Assembly (NCBI GenBank): GCA_964549635.1
Contig: CAZJVJ010000001.1
Coordinates: 186,001 to 250,000, forward strand
Direction of reading: 5' to 3'
Source of the DNA: VGNY01 sp964549635
GTDB lineage: Bacteria > Chloroflexota > Dehalococcoidia > GIF9 > UBA5629
Length of the DNA stretch: 64,000 nucleotides
Shown: in pieces, positions 1 through 7,897 of the stretch
Layout: the number at the start of each line of letters is the position of its first letter
How positions within the stretch are numbered: the stretch's first letter is position 1
Made by a program: the position numbers and the translations under genes
The notes under the pieces: model-generated
Told to the model about the DNA's origin: nothing
The model's input: only the letters and a program-made list of their open reading frames with translations
Database searches by the model: none

Positions 1-1623
1 GCGAATGTCATCGCCCGTACCAGCCCGCTGCTTACGGTATCGAAGTCAGGTCCTGCGGTTGGTAGCCCCGGGGGACTGCTGACATTTATTTTGAATATAA
101 CTAATTCCGGCGGTCTTGATGCTTACAATGTTACGCTGGTGGACGTCCTGCCGGACAAATACACCTATGCCAGCAGCAGCCCGGCGGGCACTGTAAGCGA
201 TGGCTCCGTAATCTGGAATCTGGGTACGCTGACAGCAGGTAGCACGGCGTCGGTTTCGCTGACCGTGAAGGTTAACGATGACGTGGGCAACGGCACCACG
301 CTGCTTAACACAGCACTGGTCACATGGCAGGATGGCCAGGGCAACAGTTTAGGCCCGGCGACCGATGTATCGTCCACCACTATATATACAAACCCGGTAC
401 TGGAGGTGACCAAAAGAGGGCCCAATCTTGTGGCTCCCGGGGATAGTTCCACCTATACCATAACCGTAACCAATCTATCCGGAGCGCCTGCGGACAACGT
501 CACCCTTGTGGACTACATACCCGCAGACATGCTCTATGTCAGCAGCAGCCCGTCGGGAACGCCCGGTGGTGACCCGGTTGCCACTGTCACTTGGGCTCTG
601 GGCACTATTGCTGCCGGAAGTTCAAAGACCATCACCATCACTTTGAAGGCATCTGACAACATCACTTCAGAACGCACGGTGGTAAATATTGCTGCAGCGG
701 TATGGCAGGACAATCTCAATAACTATTACGGTCCTGCCAGCGGTAGCTCGCAGACACTTATCTGCCCCGGCCCGATGCTACTTATCGATATCACCGGTCC
801 CTCCACCGGAGAGCCGTGTGACACGCTGACATTCACCATTGCCGTGACCAATGTAAGCACAAGTGTCACAGCTGAAAATGTGACCGTCCAGTACATACTG
901 CCTCTGGGGTCATCCTACGCTGCCTCCAGCAGCGGCGGTGTCTATTCAGACGGTGTAGTGGTCTGGAATCTCGGCTCGATTGGGGCCGGAGCTTCGCGCC
1001 AGGTGACCGTGACAATAGCGTACTGCGTGCTCCCGGTGGGCTCACAGATCTTATCCCTTGCCGGCACTGTGTGGCAGTGCCCTGCCGGTGGTACCCGTGG
1101 GCCCATTTTTGATACCACCAGCACCATCATTGTTGGCTCACCGCCTCCGCCACCTCCGCCTCCGCCTCCTCTGCCACCGCCACCTCCTCCGCCATCCCCA
1201 CCACCGGCACCAACCCAGCCGAGGCCATCGCCAATAACTACAGACCCAGGCTGGTCTGAGCTACCTTCAATCACAGTTAGCAACCTGACGATTCAAATGA
1301 ACAAACAAGATCAGATAATATGCGTGTACTTATATAATAGCGGAGGGCCAGGTGCCTACAATCTTTCATTAAAAATAAATGGTGTTGTTAAGTCCACAAA
1401 ATCGGTGACACTCAGCCGCGGTTCCAGACAGCAAATTTGTTGGACGGTTCGGGAAACAGTACCAGGAAAATATCTTGTCGAAGTCGAAGGACAAAGGGCC
1501 TGGTTTACGGTGAGGGGCAATAATGTAACGACAATGGCACTTATCCTAGGTATCGTGGGCTTCTTCGTTGCCATTCTCTTAGGACTGATATTCATCATTT
1601 ACCGCCAAAAATTTCAGCACTAG
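1..1623 (+). CDS. DUF11-repeat surface protein, C-terminal membrane anchor (5' partial)
   Basis: The frame is open from base 1, so the N-terminus lies outside the window. The visible protein carries three tandem DUF11-type beta-sandwich repeats, each with a V-T-L-V-D/Q-x-L/I-P core and an S-S-S-P/G step. A proline-rich linker follows at about 1138-1215, then a CARDB-like beta domain, then one hydrophobic helix (about 1531-1602) and a short basic tail ending in RQKFQH. This is the layout of a cell-surface protein displayed outside the membrane on a stalk, with its C-terminus in the cytoplasm. DUF11 repeats are usually structural or adhesive; no enzyme motif is visible. An internal TTG at 91 could start a shorter frame, but the repeat already begins upstream of it, so I treat the gene as truncated. 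Confidence 0.85.
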   Translation, partial: ANVIARTSPLLTVSKSGPAVGSPGGLLTFILNITNSGGLDAYNVTLVDVLPDKYTYASSSPAGTVSDGSVIWNLGTLTAGSTASVSLTVKVNDDVGNGTTLLNTALVTWQDGQGNSLGPATDVSSTTIYTNPVLEVTKRGPNLVAPGDSSTYTITVTNLSGAPADNVTLVDYIPADMLYVSSSPSGTPGGDPVATVTWALGTIAAGSSKTITITLKASDNITSERTVVNIAAAVWQDNLNNYYGPASGSSQTLICPGPMLLIDITGPSTGEPCDTLTFTIAVTNVSTSVTAENVTVQYILPLGSSYAASSSGGVYSDGVVVWNLGSIGAGASRQVTVTIAYCVLPVGSQILSLAGTVWQCPAGGTRGPIFDTTSTIIVGSPPPPPPPPPPLPPPPPPPSPPPAPTQPRPSPITTDPGWSELPSITVSNLTIQMNKQDQIICVYLYNSGGPGAYNLSLKINGVVKSTKSVTLSRGSRQQICWTVRETVPGKYLVEVEGQRAWFTVRGNNVTTMALILGIVGFFVAILLGLIFIIYRQKFQH

Positions 1624-1737
1624 CCAGGGAATACAGTCGTTACTTTAAAAATTTTTAATCAAATTAACGCGCCAAGCTCCAAATTAAGCCCATTTTATAC
1701 CTTAAATGTAAGACGCTTTGCCACGCCACTTTTACTC

Positions 1738-1932
1738 TTAAGCGGTCACCTGATGCTCGTCGTACCACCCCCATGTAGTACGCCCCTTCAGGATCGCCCA
1801 CTTCTGCACACAGCGGAGCTAAAGCCGGGCACTCCACCGGTCAGCTTCGTACCGGAGCACAAACGCTACAGGCACCAACCGGGCAGCTGCTGTGAGTTCA
1901 CCCCAGGTTGCTAGTGGTATTAAGGTATACAC
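1738..1932 (-). pseudogene. Possible decayed coding remnant in the 380-base gap 1624-2003
   Basis: The gap 1624-2003 has no intact gene. On the minus strand one frame reads like protein from a GTG at 1932 to a stop at 1738, interrupted by one in-frame TAG at 1819-1821. The last 26 codons (ending in WGWYDEHQVTA) and the upstream part (containing VLRYEADRW) have amino-acid-like composition. I cannot name a family. It could also be chance; the region is GC-richer than the AT-rich bases at 1640-1700 just after the surface-protein gene. Confidence 0.2.
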
Positions 1933-2003
1933 AGCTTCCGCTAAACCCACAGTCACCTACAGCCGGCTTTGAATATCTGAATAAACTTTACATAATGAGG
2001 TGG

Positions 2004-2333
2004 TCAGCTTTCCCTAACCTCATCAGCCAGCCATTTGAGATAGTCATCGTTGCCGCCGATTATGGGAAGGGCAATTACCTCGGGGACTTTGTAGCTGTGG
2101 GCTTCTTTGACAAGTTTAATGACTTCAGAGAGCTGCGGCTCTTTGGTTTTGATAATAAGGAGGCTCTCCTGAGCCGAATCGAGCTTGCCCTGCCACCAGA
2201 ACGAGGAATCTACTCGGGGTACGATATTTATACAGGCCGCCTTTCTACGGTCAAGCAATAGGTCAGCGATTTTGCGTGCTTCGGCTTCAGAACTCGCAGT
2301 GACAAATACAACTATGGCACCGATGTCTTTCAT
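2004..2333 (-). CDS. cutA: CutA1-family divalent-cation tolerance protein
   Basis: A 109-residue protein of the usual CutA1 length. It shows the family landmarks: the N-terminal V-F-V-T-A-S strand, the A-C-I-N-I-V-P segment, the S-x-F-x-W-Q-G-K turn, the K-T-K-E strand and the V-P-E-V-I-A-L-P-I end. CutA1 proteins are small cytosolic trimers with a ferredoxin-like fold linked to copper or other divalent-metal tolerance, although their biochemical role is unsettled. It is the last gene of the MOSC-fdhD-nadA-cutA operon; its ATG overlaps the nadA stop by 4 bases, which suggests translational coupling. No T-rich terminator hairpin is obvious after it. Confidence 0.9.
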   Translation of the reverse strand: MKDIGAIVVFVTASSEAEARKIADLLLDRRKAACINIVPRVDSSFWWQGKLDSAQESLLIIKTKEPQLSEVIKLVKEAHSYKVPEVIALPIIGGNDDYLKWLADEVRES

Positions 2334-3253
2334 CCGCTCCTGCCTGCCTCCAGCATTCTGTCTACTGCCCTTTTGGCCAACACGCGTATCCCCTCAAGCA
2401 CCTTGACCTCCGGTTGCATCTCTTCGAGAGACCACAGCACCTTCTCCAGCGTGATGAACTTCATATTGGGACACACAGCCTGTTCGGACACAGGGATAAA
2501 CCTCTTTACTGGGTTCTCTTTTCTCAGCCGGTGTATTATCCCCATCTCGGTGCCTACAATCATCTCTTTAACGTCTTCCCTGCGGGCATATTTTATCATG
2601 CCACCAGTGCTCAAAACCTCATCAGCCAGTGCTATCACTTCAGGCCTGCATTCTGGATGGACCACCACCTTTGCCCCGGGGTACTCATGCCTTAATCTGA
2701 TAATATGTTCAGGCAATATTCGCACATGTGTAGGACAAAAGCCACGCCACAAAATCATATTTTTATGCGTCTTTGTAGACACGTAGTGCCCTAAATACTG
2801 GTCGGGGACAAACAATATCTCATCTGCATTTAGGCTTTCGACTACCTTAACAGCGTTAGCTGAAGTGCAGCAAATATCTGATTCCGCCTTGACCTCAGCC
2901 GAGGAGTTAATGTAGCAGACCACGATGGCCCTGGGATGTTTCCGTTTTTCCTCACGCAATTCTTCCGCAGTAATCATATCAGCCATGGGACACCCAGCAT
3001 TTATGTCTGGAAGCAAAACGGTCTTGTCGGGACACAGGATAGAAGCCGTCTCTGCCATAAAGTGGACGCCACAAAAGACTATAACATCAGCATCAGTCTT
3101 GGCCGCGTTCTGGCTCAACTCCAGCGAATCACCGACAAAGTCAGCTATGTCCTGTACTTCACCCAGCTGATAATTATGAGCAAGCAGAATGGCGTTCCTC
3201 CTTTTCTTGAGGTCCAGAATTCTACCCACCAGTTCCGAATCTCTATCCTGCAT
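2330..3253 (-). CDS. nadA: Quinolinate synthase A
   Basis: A 307-residue NadA, which condenses iminoaspartate with dihydroxyacetone phosphate to quinolinate in de novo NAD synthesis. The three cysteines with the spacing of the [4Fe-4S] ligands are C88 (AGCPMAD), C173 (GFCPTH) and C261 (AVCPNMK), about 85-88 residues apart as in the family. The N-terminal A-H-N-Y-Q and the V-H-P-E-C segments fit substrate binding. Length matches the short NadA subgroup. No nadB or nadC is present nearby; the neighbours are fdhD upstream (11-base overlap) and cutA downstream (4-base overlap), so the NAD link comes from co-transcription only. Confidence 0.95.
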   Translation of the reverse strand: MQDRDSELVGRILDLKKRRNAILLAHNYQLGEVQDIADFVGDSLELSQNAAKTDADVIVFCGVHFMAETASILCPDKTVLLPDINAGCPMADMITAEELREEKRKHPRAIVVCYINSSAEVKAESDICCTSANAVKVVESLNADEILFVPDQYLGHYVSTKTHKNMILWRGFCPTHVRILPEHIIRLRHEYPGAKVVVHPECRPEVIALADEVLSTGGMIKYARREDVKEMIVGTEMGIIHRLRKENPVKRFIPVSEQAVCPNMKFITLEKVLWSLEEMQPEVKVLEGIRVLAKRAVDRMLEAGRSG

Positions 3254-4037
3254 CAGTCACTATCCTCCAATCGTTTGTATACACATTCATTCGTCTCCCC
3301 CTGACAAACCCGATAAGGGTTACCCCAAAGTCAGCAGCCAGCCTTACCCCGATGTTGGTGGGGGCAGATACAGAGATAAGCACCGGGACATTCTTTTTGA
3401 TTACCTTAAGCATTATCTCCGAAGAAACCCTGCCGCTGGTGACTATTATGCGGTCGTCTGTAGGTATGTCATTCAAAATACATTCACCGAAGACCTTATC
3501 CATAGCATTGTGCCTCCCTATGTCCTCACTAAAAACCAGAATACTTTGGTTATCGCATAGTGCAGCGCTGTGAACGCCACCGGTAGCCCTAAAAATTTGA
3601 GACCGATTCTGGAACTGCTCGACCAGAGCAAAAACTTCCTTAGCTGATATTCTGATTCGAGACTGCACCTTTGTCTTGCCTCCGGCTTCACTAACATTAT
3701 AAAACGAGGCTCTTCCTCCACAGCTCGGAGCTATCAGCTGTTTGGACGGAGACTTATTAACCACTTTGTTGTCTGCTGTGTAGACACGAACTACACCACA
3801 CTGACTATCAACCATTATGTCCTTTATATCGTCTTTGTCTTGTATTAGTCCCTCTGAAAACAGAAAGCCAACGGCTAAATACTTCAGATTAGCTGGCGTG
3901 CAGAGTAGAGTCACCGTTTCCTGACCGTTCATTACAATGCTGACGGGGAGCTCTACGACAACCCAATCTTCAGTTTCAGACCTTGACCGCTCCGTAAATC
4001 TTGCCACGCACAATTTTTCCGTCTCATTTTCCATCAT
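3243..4037 (-). CDS. fdhD: FdhD-like formate dehydrogenase accessory sulfurtransferase
   Basis: A 264-residue FdhD homologue. FdhD passes sulfur from a cysteine desulfurase to the molybdenum or tungsten bis-MGD cofactor of formate dehydrogenases. The conserved C-terminal blocks are present: F-R-A-T-G-G-V-H-S-A, S-E-D-I-G-R-H-N-A-M-D-K and V-T-S-G-R-V-S-S-E. The catalytic loop reads A-P-S-C106-G-G-R, so only one cysteine stands where E. coli FdhD has a C-x-x-C pair. It is preceded by a MOSC protein, another sulfur-cofactor family, with a 4-base overlap. MM at the N-terminus leaves two possible starts three bases apart. No formate dehydrogenase structural gene is in the window. Confidence 0.92.
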   Translation of the reverse strand: MMENETEKLCVARFTERSRSETEDWVVVELPVSIVMNGQETVTLLCTPANLKYLAVGFLFSEGLIQDKDDIKDIMVDSQCGVVRVYTADNKVVNKSPSKQLIAPSCGGRASFYNVSEAGGKTKVQSRIRISAKEVFALVEQFQNRSQIFRATGGVHSAALCDNQSILVFSEDIGRHNAMDKVFGECILNDIPTDDRIIVTSGRVSSEIMLKVIKKNVPVLISVSAPTNIGVRLAADFGVTLIGFVRGRRMNVYTNDWRIVTDAG

Positions 4038-4471
4038 CGCTTCACCTGTATCGTATCCCCAACTTTGACACGTCCACCCCTAATCACCCTGGCAAACACC
4101 CCCTCATCAGGCATGACACATCTGCCTACCTGACGGTAAATGTCGCATTTGGTGTGGCATTCCTTGCCAATCTGAGTTATCTCCAGCACAACACGCTCCC
4201 CTACTGAGATATGCGTGCCAACCGGCAACGACATTAGGTCTATCCCTTCGGTGGTCAGGTTCTCGGCGAAATCACCGGGACCAACATCCAGCCCAAAAGC
4301 TCGCATCTTTTCAATGCTTTCTAAAGCCAGCAAACTCACTTGCCGCTGTGTGTAAAAATCGGCATGGGCATCACCAACCAGGCCGAAATCTTTCTTGAGA
4401 AGCCCTTCCTTTACATCTTGCTTCTTAGTCCCCTTTTTATCACTTGTGCATACCGCGATTATTCTGCCCAT
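4034..4471 (-). CDS. MOSC-domain protein
   Basis: A 145-residue stand-alone MOSC domain, the C-terminal beta-barrel of molybdenum-cofactor sulfurases, which carries sulfur on a conserved cysteine. The D-F-A-E-N-L-T-T-E-G motif and the G-x-x-V-x-L-E-I-T-Q-I-G-K-E-C105-H-T-K-C109 segment are typical of small bacterial MOSC proteins seen near molybdopterin genes. It opens the operon with fdhD, and the pair suggests a role in preparing a Mo/W cofactor for formate dehydrogenase. A TATAAT -10 element lies about 47 bases upstream on the same strand. Substrate is not identifiable. Confidence 0.88.
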   Translation of the reverse strand: MGRIIAVCTSDKKGTKKQDVKEGLLKKDFGLVGDAHADFYTQRQVSLLALESIEKMRAFGLDVGPGDFAENLTTEGIDLMSLPVGTHISVGERVVLEITQIGKECHTKCDIYRQVGRCVMPDEGVFARVIRGGRVKVGDTIQVKR

Positions 4472-4517
4472 CTTACTGTTGAAAAGTATACCTGATTAGC
4501 CAGACCTTCGCATCAAT

Positions 4518-4523
4518 ATTATA
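4518..4523 (-). promoter_or_regulatory. Candidate -10 element of the MOSC-fdhD-nadA-cutA operon
   Basis: The minus strand reads TATAAT here, a perfect -10 hexamer, placing a transcript start near 4511 and giving a leader of about 40 bases before the ATG at 4471. No good -35 hexamer lies at the right distance. Confidence 0.35.
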
Positions 4524-4568
4524 GTCCTGATAGTCTTTTTGTTCATATTAAAATCAACCTTTAGAGAA

Positions 4569-4604
4569 AAGGGACATCCCCTAAACCACAGGGGAAACTC
4601 CCTT
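4569..4604. other. Two-part inverted repeat between divergent MOSC and relA
   Basis: Nested complementary arms AAGGGA/TCCCTT (4569-4574, 4599-4604) and TCCCCT/AGGGGA (4577-4582, 4590-4595) surround a 7-base loop, with small asymmetric interruptions of 2 and 3 bases. The element lies upstream of the predicted relA promoter and of the MOSC -10, and has no T-run, so an operator for a dimeric regulator is more likely than a terminator. Confidence 0.4.
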
Positions 4605-4642
4605 GCTCAAACAGCTTATACTATGAAGCTTAAAGCTGGCAT

Positions 4643-4672
4643 TTGCAACGGTAGCCTCCTTTGCCTTATCAT
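4643..4672 (+). promoter_or_regulatory. Candidate sigma-70 promoter of relA/spoT
   Basis: TTGCAA (4643-4648), an 18-base spacer, then TATCAT (4667-4672). The predicted start near 4679 gives a short leader of about 14 bases. Confidence 0.4.
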
Positions 4673-4692
4673 ACTTAAGTACTGGGGCTGGA

Positions 4693-6849
4693 ATGGATCC
4701 TAATCCCCTCTTTGAAAAAGCGAAGGAGTATCTGCCACCTGAAAAGTTGGCATTAGTCCAAGCTGCATATGAATTTGCCTTAAGTGCCCATCAAGGGCAG
4801 GTGCGCAAATCCGGTGACCCCTTTCTGGAACACCCGCTCCAGACAGCCATCATGCTGGCTAGTCTCCAGCTTGATGCTGCTACTTTAGCGGCAGCTCTGC
4901 TCCACGATGTACCTGAAAACTGCGATATACCTTTAACCGAGATAGAGGCTAAATTCGGACCGGAAGTAAGTAAACTTGTCGACGGGACTACTAAATTGAG
5001 CAAATTGTCCTGGCGCAAAGACGAAACCAGCAAACGGGAGTCACAGGCACAGAACCTGCGAAAGATGCTGATTGCCATGGCCGAGGATTTGAGGGTGGTA
5101 TTTATAAAGCTTGCCGACCGGCTACACAATATGTACACTTTAGGGGCTTTGTCATTTGAGAAACGACGTAGCATTGCCCAGGAAACCCTGGAAATATATG
5201 CACCTCTGGCTCACAGGCTGGGCATCTGGCAACTGAAATGGCAACTTGAGGATTTAGCTTTCCGCTATTTGGAGCCACGGCAATACCACAGGATAGCACG
5301 CCTGATAGCCACCCGCCGGGCACAGCGAGAAACTTTTATAGCCGAGATTAGCCAGATATTGCAACAGGAGTTAAATAAGGCTGAGATAAAAGCTGAAATC
5401 GCCGGCAGGCCAAAGCATATTTACAGCATATATAACAAAATCAATCGTTATGCAGCTCAGGGCAAAGACTTTGACGACATCCACGACTTGTTCGCTATTC
5501 GAGTTCTTGTGGATACCATTCCGGACTGTTACAAGGCACTAGGTGTTATCCATAACCTGTGGCACCCTCTGCCTGAGGAATTCAACGACTTTATCGCTAA
5601 CCCAAAAGCTAACGGATACCAATCCTTGCACACCACGGTGCTATGTCATGGCACAACACCGCTAGAAATACAGATCAGAACCCATGATATGCACCGGACT
5701 GCTGAGTTCGGAGTAGCCTCCCACTGGCGCTACAAAGAAGGCACTACCCAGGACGCACATTTTGAGGACAAGATAGCCTGGCTACGCCAGCTTATCGAAT
5801 GGCAAAATGAGCTTGGTAGTGAAGAATTTCTCGAATCGCTGAAAACAGAAGTCCTCATTGACCAGGTCTTCGTTTACACACCCACAGGTGAAATAAAAGC
5901 ACTACCTAAAGGTGCCACACCACTAGATTTCGCTTATCGCATCCACACCGAGCTGGGGCACCGTTGTATAGGTGCTAAGGTTAACGGCAAACTAGTACCA
6001 TTAAACTACGAGCTAAAGAACAGTGACATCGTGGAAATTATGACTGCCAAAGCTGGCAGGGGGCCAAGCCTTGACTGGCTCAATCCCGACCTAGGGTTTG
6101 TTAAGACCTCTCACGCTCGAGAAAAAATCCGCCAGTGGTTCAAAAAGCAGGAACGGACACAGAACATCGAACGAGGCAAACAACTTCTGGACAGGGAACT
6201 TAAGCGATTGGGCATAACCCTAAGCAATCTGGAGGAGACAGCGCGTCTATTTAACTATCAAAACCCTGATGATTTCCTAGCTGCAATAGGATACGGGGGT
6301 ATTAGTCCACATCAGTTGGCAGTAAAGCTGGCCGCGGAGTCAGAAGAAGTACCTGTACCAGCCAAAACGCTAAGACCCAAAAAAACAACCACAGCCGGAA
6401 TCCAGGTTCTTGGCGTCGGCGATTTGCTTACCCATTTGGCTAATTGTTGCCATCCCTTGCCTGGTGACCCCATTATCGGCTATATTACTCGTAGCCACGG
6501 GGTCACTGTTCATCGCAGGGACTGCATCAATGTTATCAATATAGAAGATAAAAGGCGACTCATCTCGGTAAGTTGGGGAGAGGTACATGATGTCTATCCT
6601 GTCGATATAGAAATCCATGCCTGGGATAGGGTAGGCTTGCTTCGAGATATCACCACCGTTATCGCCGATGCTAAAATAAACATCGCCAGCTTAAGCACGA
6701 AATACCAAAATGAAATTACCTCAGTATTTGCTACTGTTGAAATCACAACCATGAGCCAATTGACTCAATTACTATCCAGAATCCAGGGAGTGCGTGGTGT
6801 TATTAGCGCCACAAGAAGCAGCCAGACTAAAGTTAGTCTTAATTCTTAA
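4693..6849 (+). CDS. relA: Rel-type bifunctional (p)ppGpp synthetase/hydrolase
   Basis: A 718-residue long RelA/SpoT homologue that makes and probably degrades (p)ppGpp in the stringent response. In order it has an HD hydrolase domain (H71-D72, and K-L-A-D-R-L-H-N-M), a synthetase domain (G-R-P-K-H-I-Y-S-I, G-Y-Q-S-L-H-T, E-I-Q-I-R-T), a TGS domain (V-F-V-Y-T-P-T-G), a CC/zinc-finger segment (N-C-C-H-P-L-P-G-D) and a C-terminal ACT domain. The usual H-D-x-x-E-D hydrolase motif reads HDVPEN, with Asn76 for the second acidic residue, so hydrolase activity may be reduced. It is monocistronic or runs into rpsT 19 bases downstream. Confidence 0.95.
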   Translation: MDPNPLFEKAKEYLPPEKLALVQAAYEFALSAHQGQVRKSGDPFLEHPLQTAIMLASLQLDAATLAAALLHDVPENCDIPLTEIEAKFGPEVSKLVDGTTKLSKLSWRKDETSKRESQAQNLRKMLIAMAEDLRVVFIKLADRLHNMYTLGALSFEKRRSIAQETLEIYAPLAHRLGIWQLKWQLEDLAFRYLEPRQYHRIARLIATRRAQRETFIAEISQILQQELNKAEIKAEIAGRPKHIYSIYNKINRYAAQGKDFDDIHDLFAIRVLVDTIPDCYKALGVIHNLWHPLPEEFNDFIANPKANGYQSLHTTVLCHGTTPLEIQIRTHDMHRTAEFGVASHWRYKEGTTQDAHFEDKIAWLRQLIEWQNELGSEEFLESLKTEVLIDQVFVYTPTGEIKALPKGATPLDFAYRIHTELGHRCIGAKVNGKLVPLNYELKNSDIVEIMTAKAGRGPSLDWLNPDLGFVKTSHAREKIRQWFKKQERTQNIERGKQLLDRELKRLGITLSNLEETARLFNYQNPDDFLAAIGYGGISPHQLAVKLAAESEEVPVPAKTLRPKKTTTAGIQVLGVGDLLTHLANCCHPLPGDPIIGYITRSHGVTVHRRDCINVINIEDKRRLISVSWGEVHDVYPVDIEIHAWDRVGLLRDITTVIADAKINIASLSTKYQNEITSVFATVEITTMSQLTQLLSRIQGVRGVISATRSSQTKVSLNS

Positions 6850-6868
6850 ATTAAATAAGGAGGAATGA

Positions 6869-7162
6869 TTGTCTAAAGGTACATCAGCAGAAAAAGCAGC
6901 CAGAGTAGCTGAGAAGAGACGACTGCGTAACAAGTCAGTTAAAAGCACTGTAAAGACCCACATTACACGGGCAGAAAATCTTATTTCCCGCAAGGAACTT
7001 GAGGCAGCAGAGACAGCGGTGGTAGCTGCTATAAGTGCCATAGATAAAGCTGCCAAAAAGGGAGTAATTCACCCAAATAAAGCTGCCAGACAAAAGTCAC
7101 GCCTGATGAAAAAGCTTAACCAGGCTAGGCTTTCCAGTACTGCTCAAAAGGGAAGTAACTAA
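6869..7162 (+). CDS. rpsT: 30S ribosomal protein S20 (TTG start)
   Basis: A 97-residue S20 that binds 16S rRNA in the small subunit. The R-V-A-E-K-R-R-L-R-N-K-S-V-K-S core and the alanine/lysine-rich C-terminus are diagnostic. The start is TTG at 6869, set by AAGGAGG at 6857-6863; the only nearby ATG (6865) opens a three-codon frame, ATG ATT GTC TAA, that overlaps the TTG. E. coli rpsT also starts with UUG and is autoregulated, so the weak start may serve feedback control here too (inference). It lies 19 bases after relA. Confidence 0.95.
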   Translation: MSKGTSAEKAARVAEKRRLRNKSVKSTVKTHITRAENLISRKELEAAETAVVAAISAIDKAAKKGVIHPNKAARQKSRLMKKLNQARLSSTAQKGSN

Positions 7163-7194
7163 TACAGACCAGGCCCAGCAACCATGACTCAACC

Positions 7195-7839
7195 ATGACT
7201 TACAGTGTCTTGTCACCAAAACAAAAACGGATACTGGCATTTATTCAAAGCTTCTGTGATTCTAATGGTTATCCGCCGACGATCAGAGACATTGTCGGCG
7301 GTTGCAATATAAGCTCAACATCTGTGGTCGCTTACAATCTGTCTAAGCTAGAAGCCGCTGGCTATATTCGCCGTCGCGCTGATATATCACGCGGTATCGA
7401 ACTTCTGGTAAACCAGCAGAACCATCGCTATATTGTCTCGGTGCCAATAGTAGGAGAAATAGCCGCGGGTGAACCGATACCGGTTCCACCCACCGAAGCG
7501 TGGGACACGATTGCTTCCGAAGAAATCGAAGTTACTGAGGCACTAATCAGAGGCAAACGTAGCGTTTATGCTCTAAGGGTAAAGGGTAATTCAATGATTG
7601 ATGCCCTTATAACGGACGGCGATATTGTTTTAATGGAACACGTGACTAATGCCCAAAATGGGGATATGGTGGCTGCCTGGCTCAAAACCGAGAGAGAAGT
7701 TACCCTGAAGAGACTATTTCGCGAGAATGACCGCATTCGTCTGGAACCGGCCAATACTCGAATGCAACCTATATATACCAGTCCCGATAACATAGAAGTT
7801 CAAGGTAAGGTCATCGCTGTAATTCGCCAGCTAGCCTGA
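7195..7839 (+). CDS. lexA: LexA SOS repressor
   Basis: A 214-residue LexA. The N-terminal winged helix starts with L-S-P-K-Q-K-R-I-L-A-F-I and contains G-Y-P-P-T-I-R-D-I. The C-terminal S24 peptidase has the self-cleavage bond A91-G92, catalytic S133 in G-N-S-M and K172 in T-L-K-R. It represses DNA-damage genes and cleaves itself when stimulated by RecA filaments. I find no obvious dyad operator in front of lexA itself, whereas a perfect 18-base dyad precedes dinB at 10781. The start ATG has a poor ribosome-binding site; an out-of-frame ATG sits 12 bases before it. Confidence 0.95.
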   Translation: MTYSVLSPKQKRILAFIQSFCDSNGYPPTIRDIVGGCNISSTSVVAYNLSKLEAAGYIRRRADISRGIELLVNQQNHRYIVSVPIVGEIAAGEPIPVPPTEAWDTIASEEIEVTEALIRGKRSVYALRVKGNSMIDALITDGDIVLMEHVTNAQNGDMVAAWLKTEREVTLKRLFRENDRIRLEPANTRMQPIYTSPDNIEVQGKVIAVIRQLA

Positions 7840-7854
7840 CATGGTCTTTTAGAT

Positions 7855-7884
7855 TTGACTTTTAACGCAAAATTAGTGTATTAG
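7855..7884 (+). promoter_or_regulatory. Weak candidate promoter of the class II aldolase gene
   Basis: TTGACT (7855-7860), 18 bases, then TATTAG (7879-7884). The -10 lies inside a direct repeat of TTAGTGTA (7873-7880 and 7881-7888). Leader would be very short. Confidence 0.25.
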
Positions 7885-7897
7885 TGTAAATAGACAG

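Noticed and set aside
942..1283. Glycine-rich minus-strand frame
   Set aside because: Antisense image of the proline-rich linker of the surface protein; composition is an artefact of CC-rich codons.
1908..2261. 117-codon plus-strand frame
   Set aside because: Lies antisense over cutA, which has a clear family match; no start signals.
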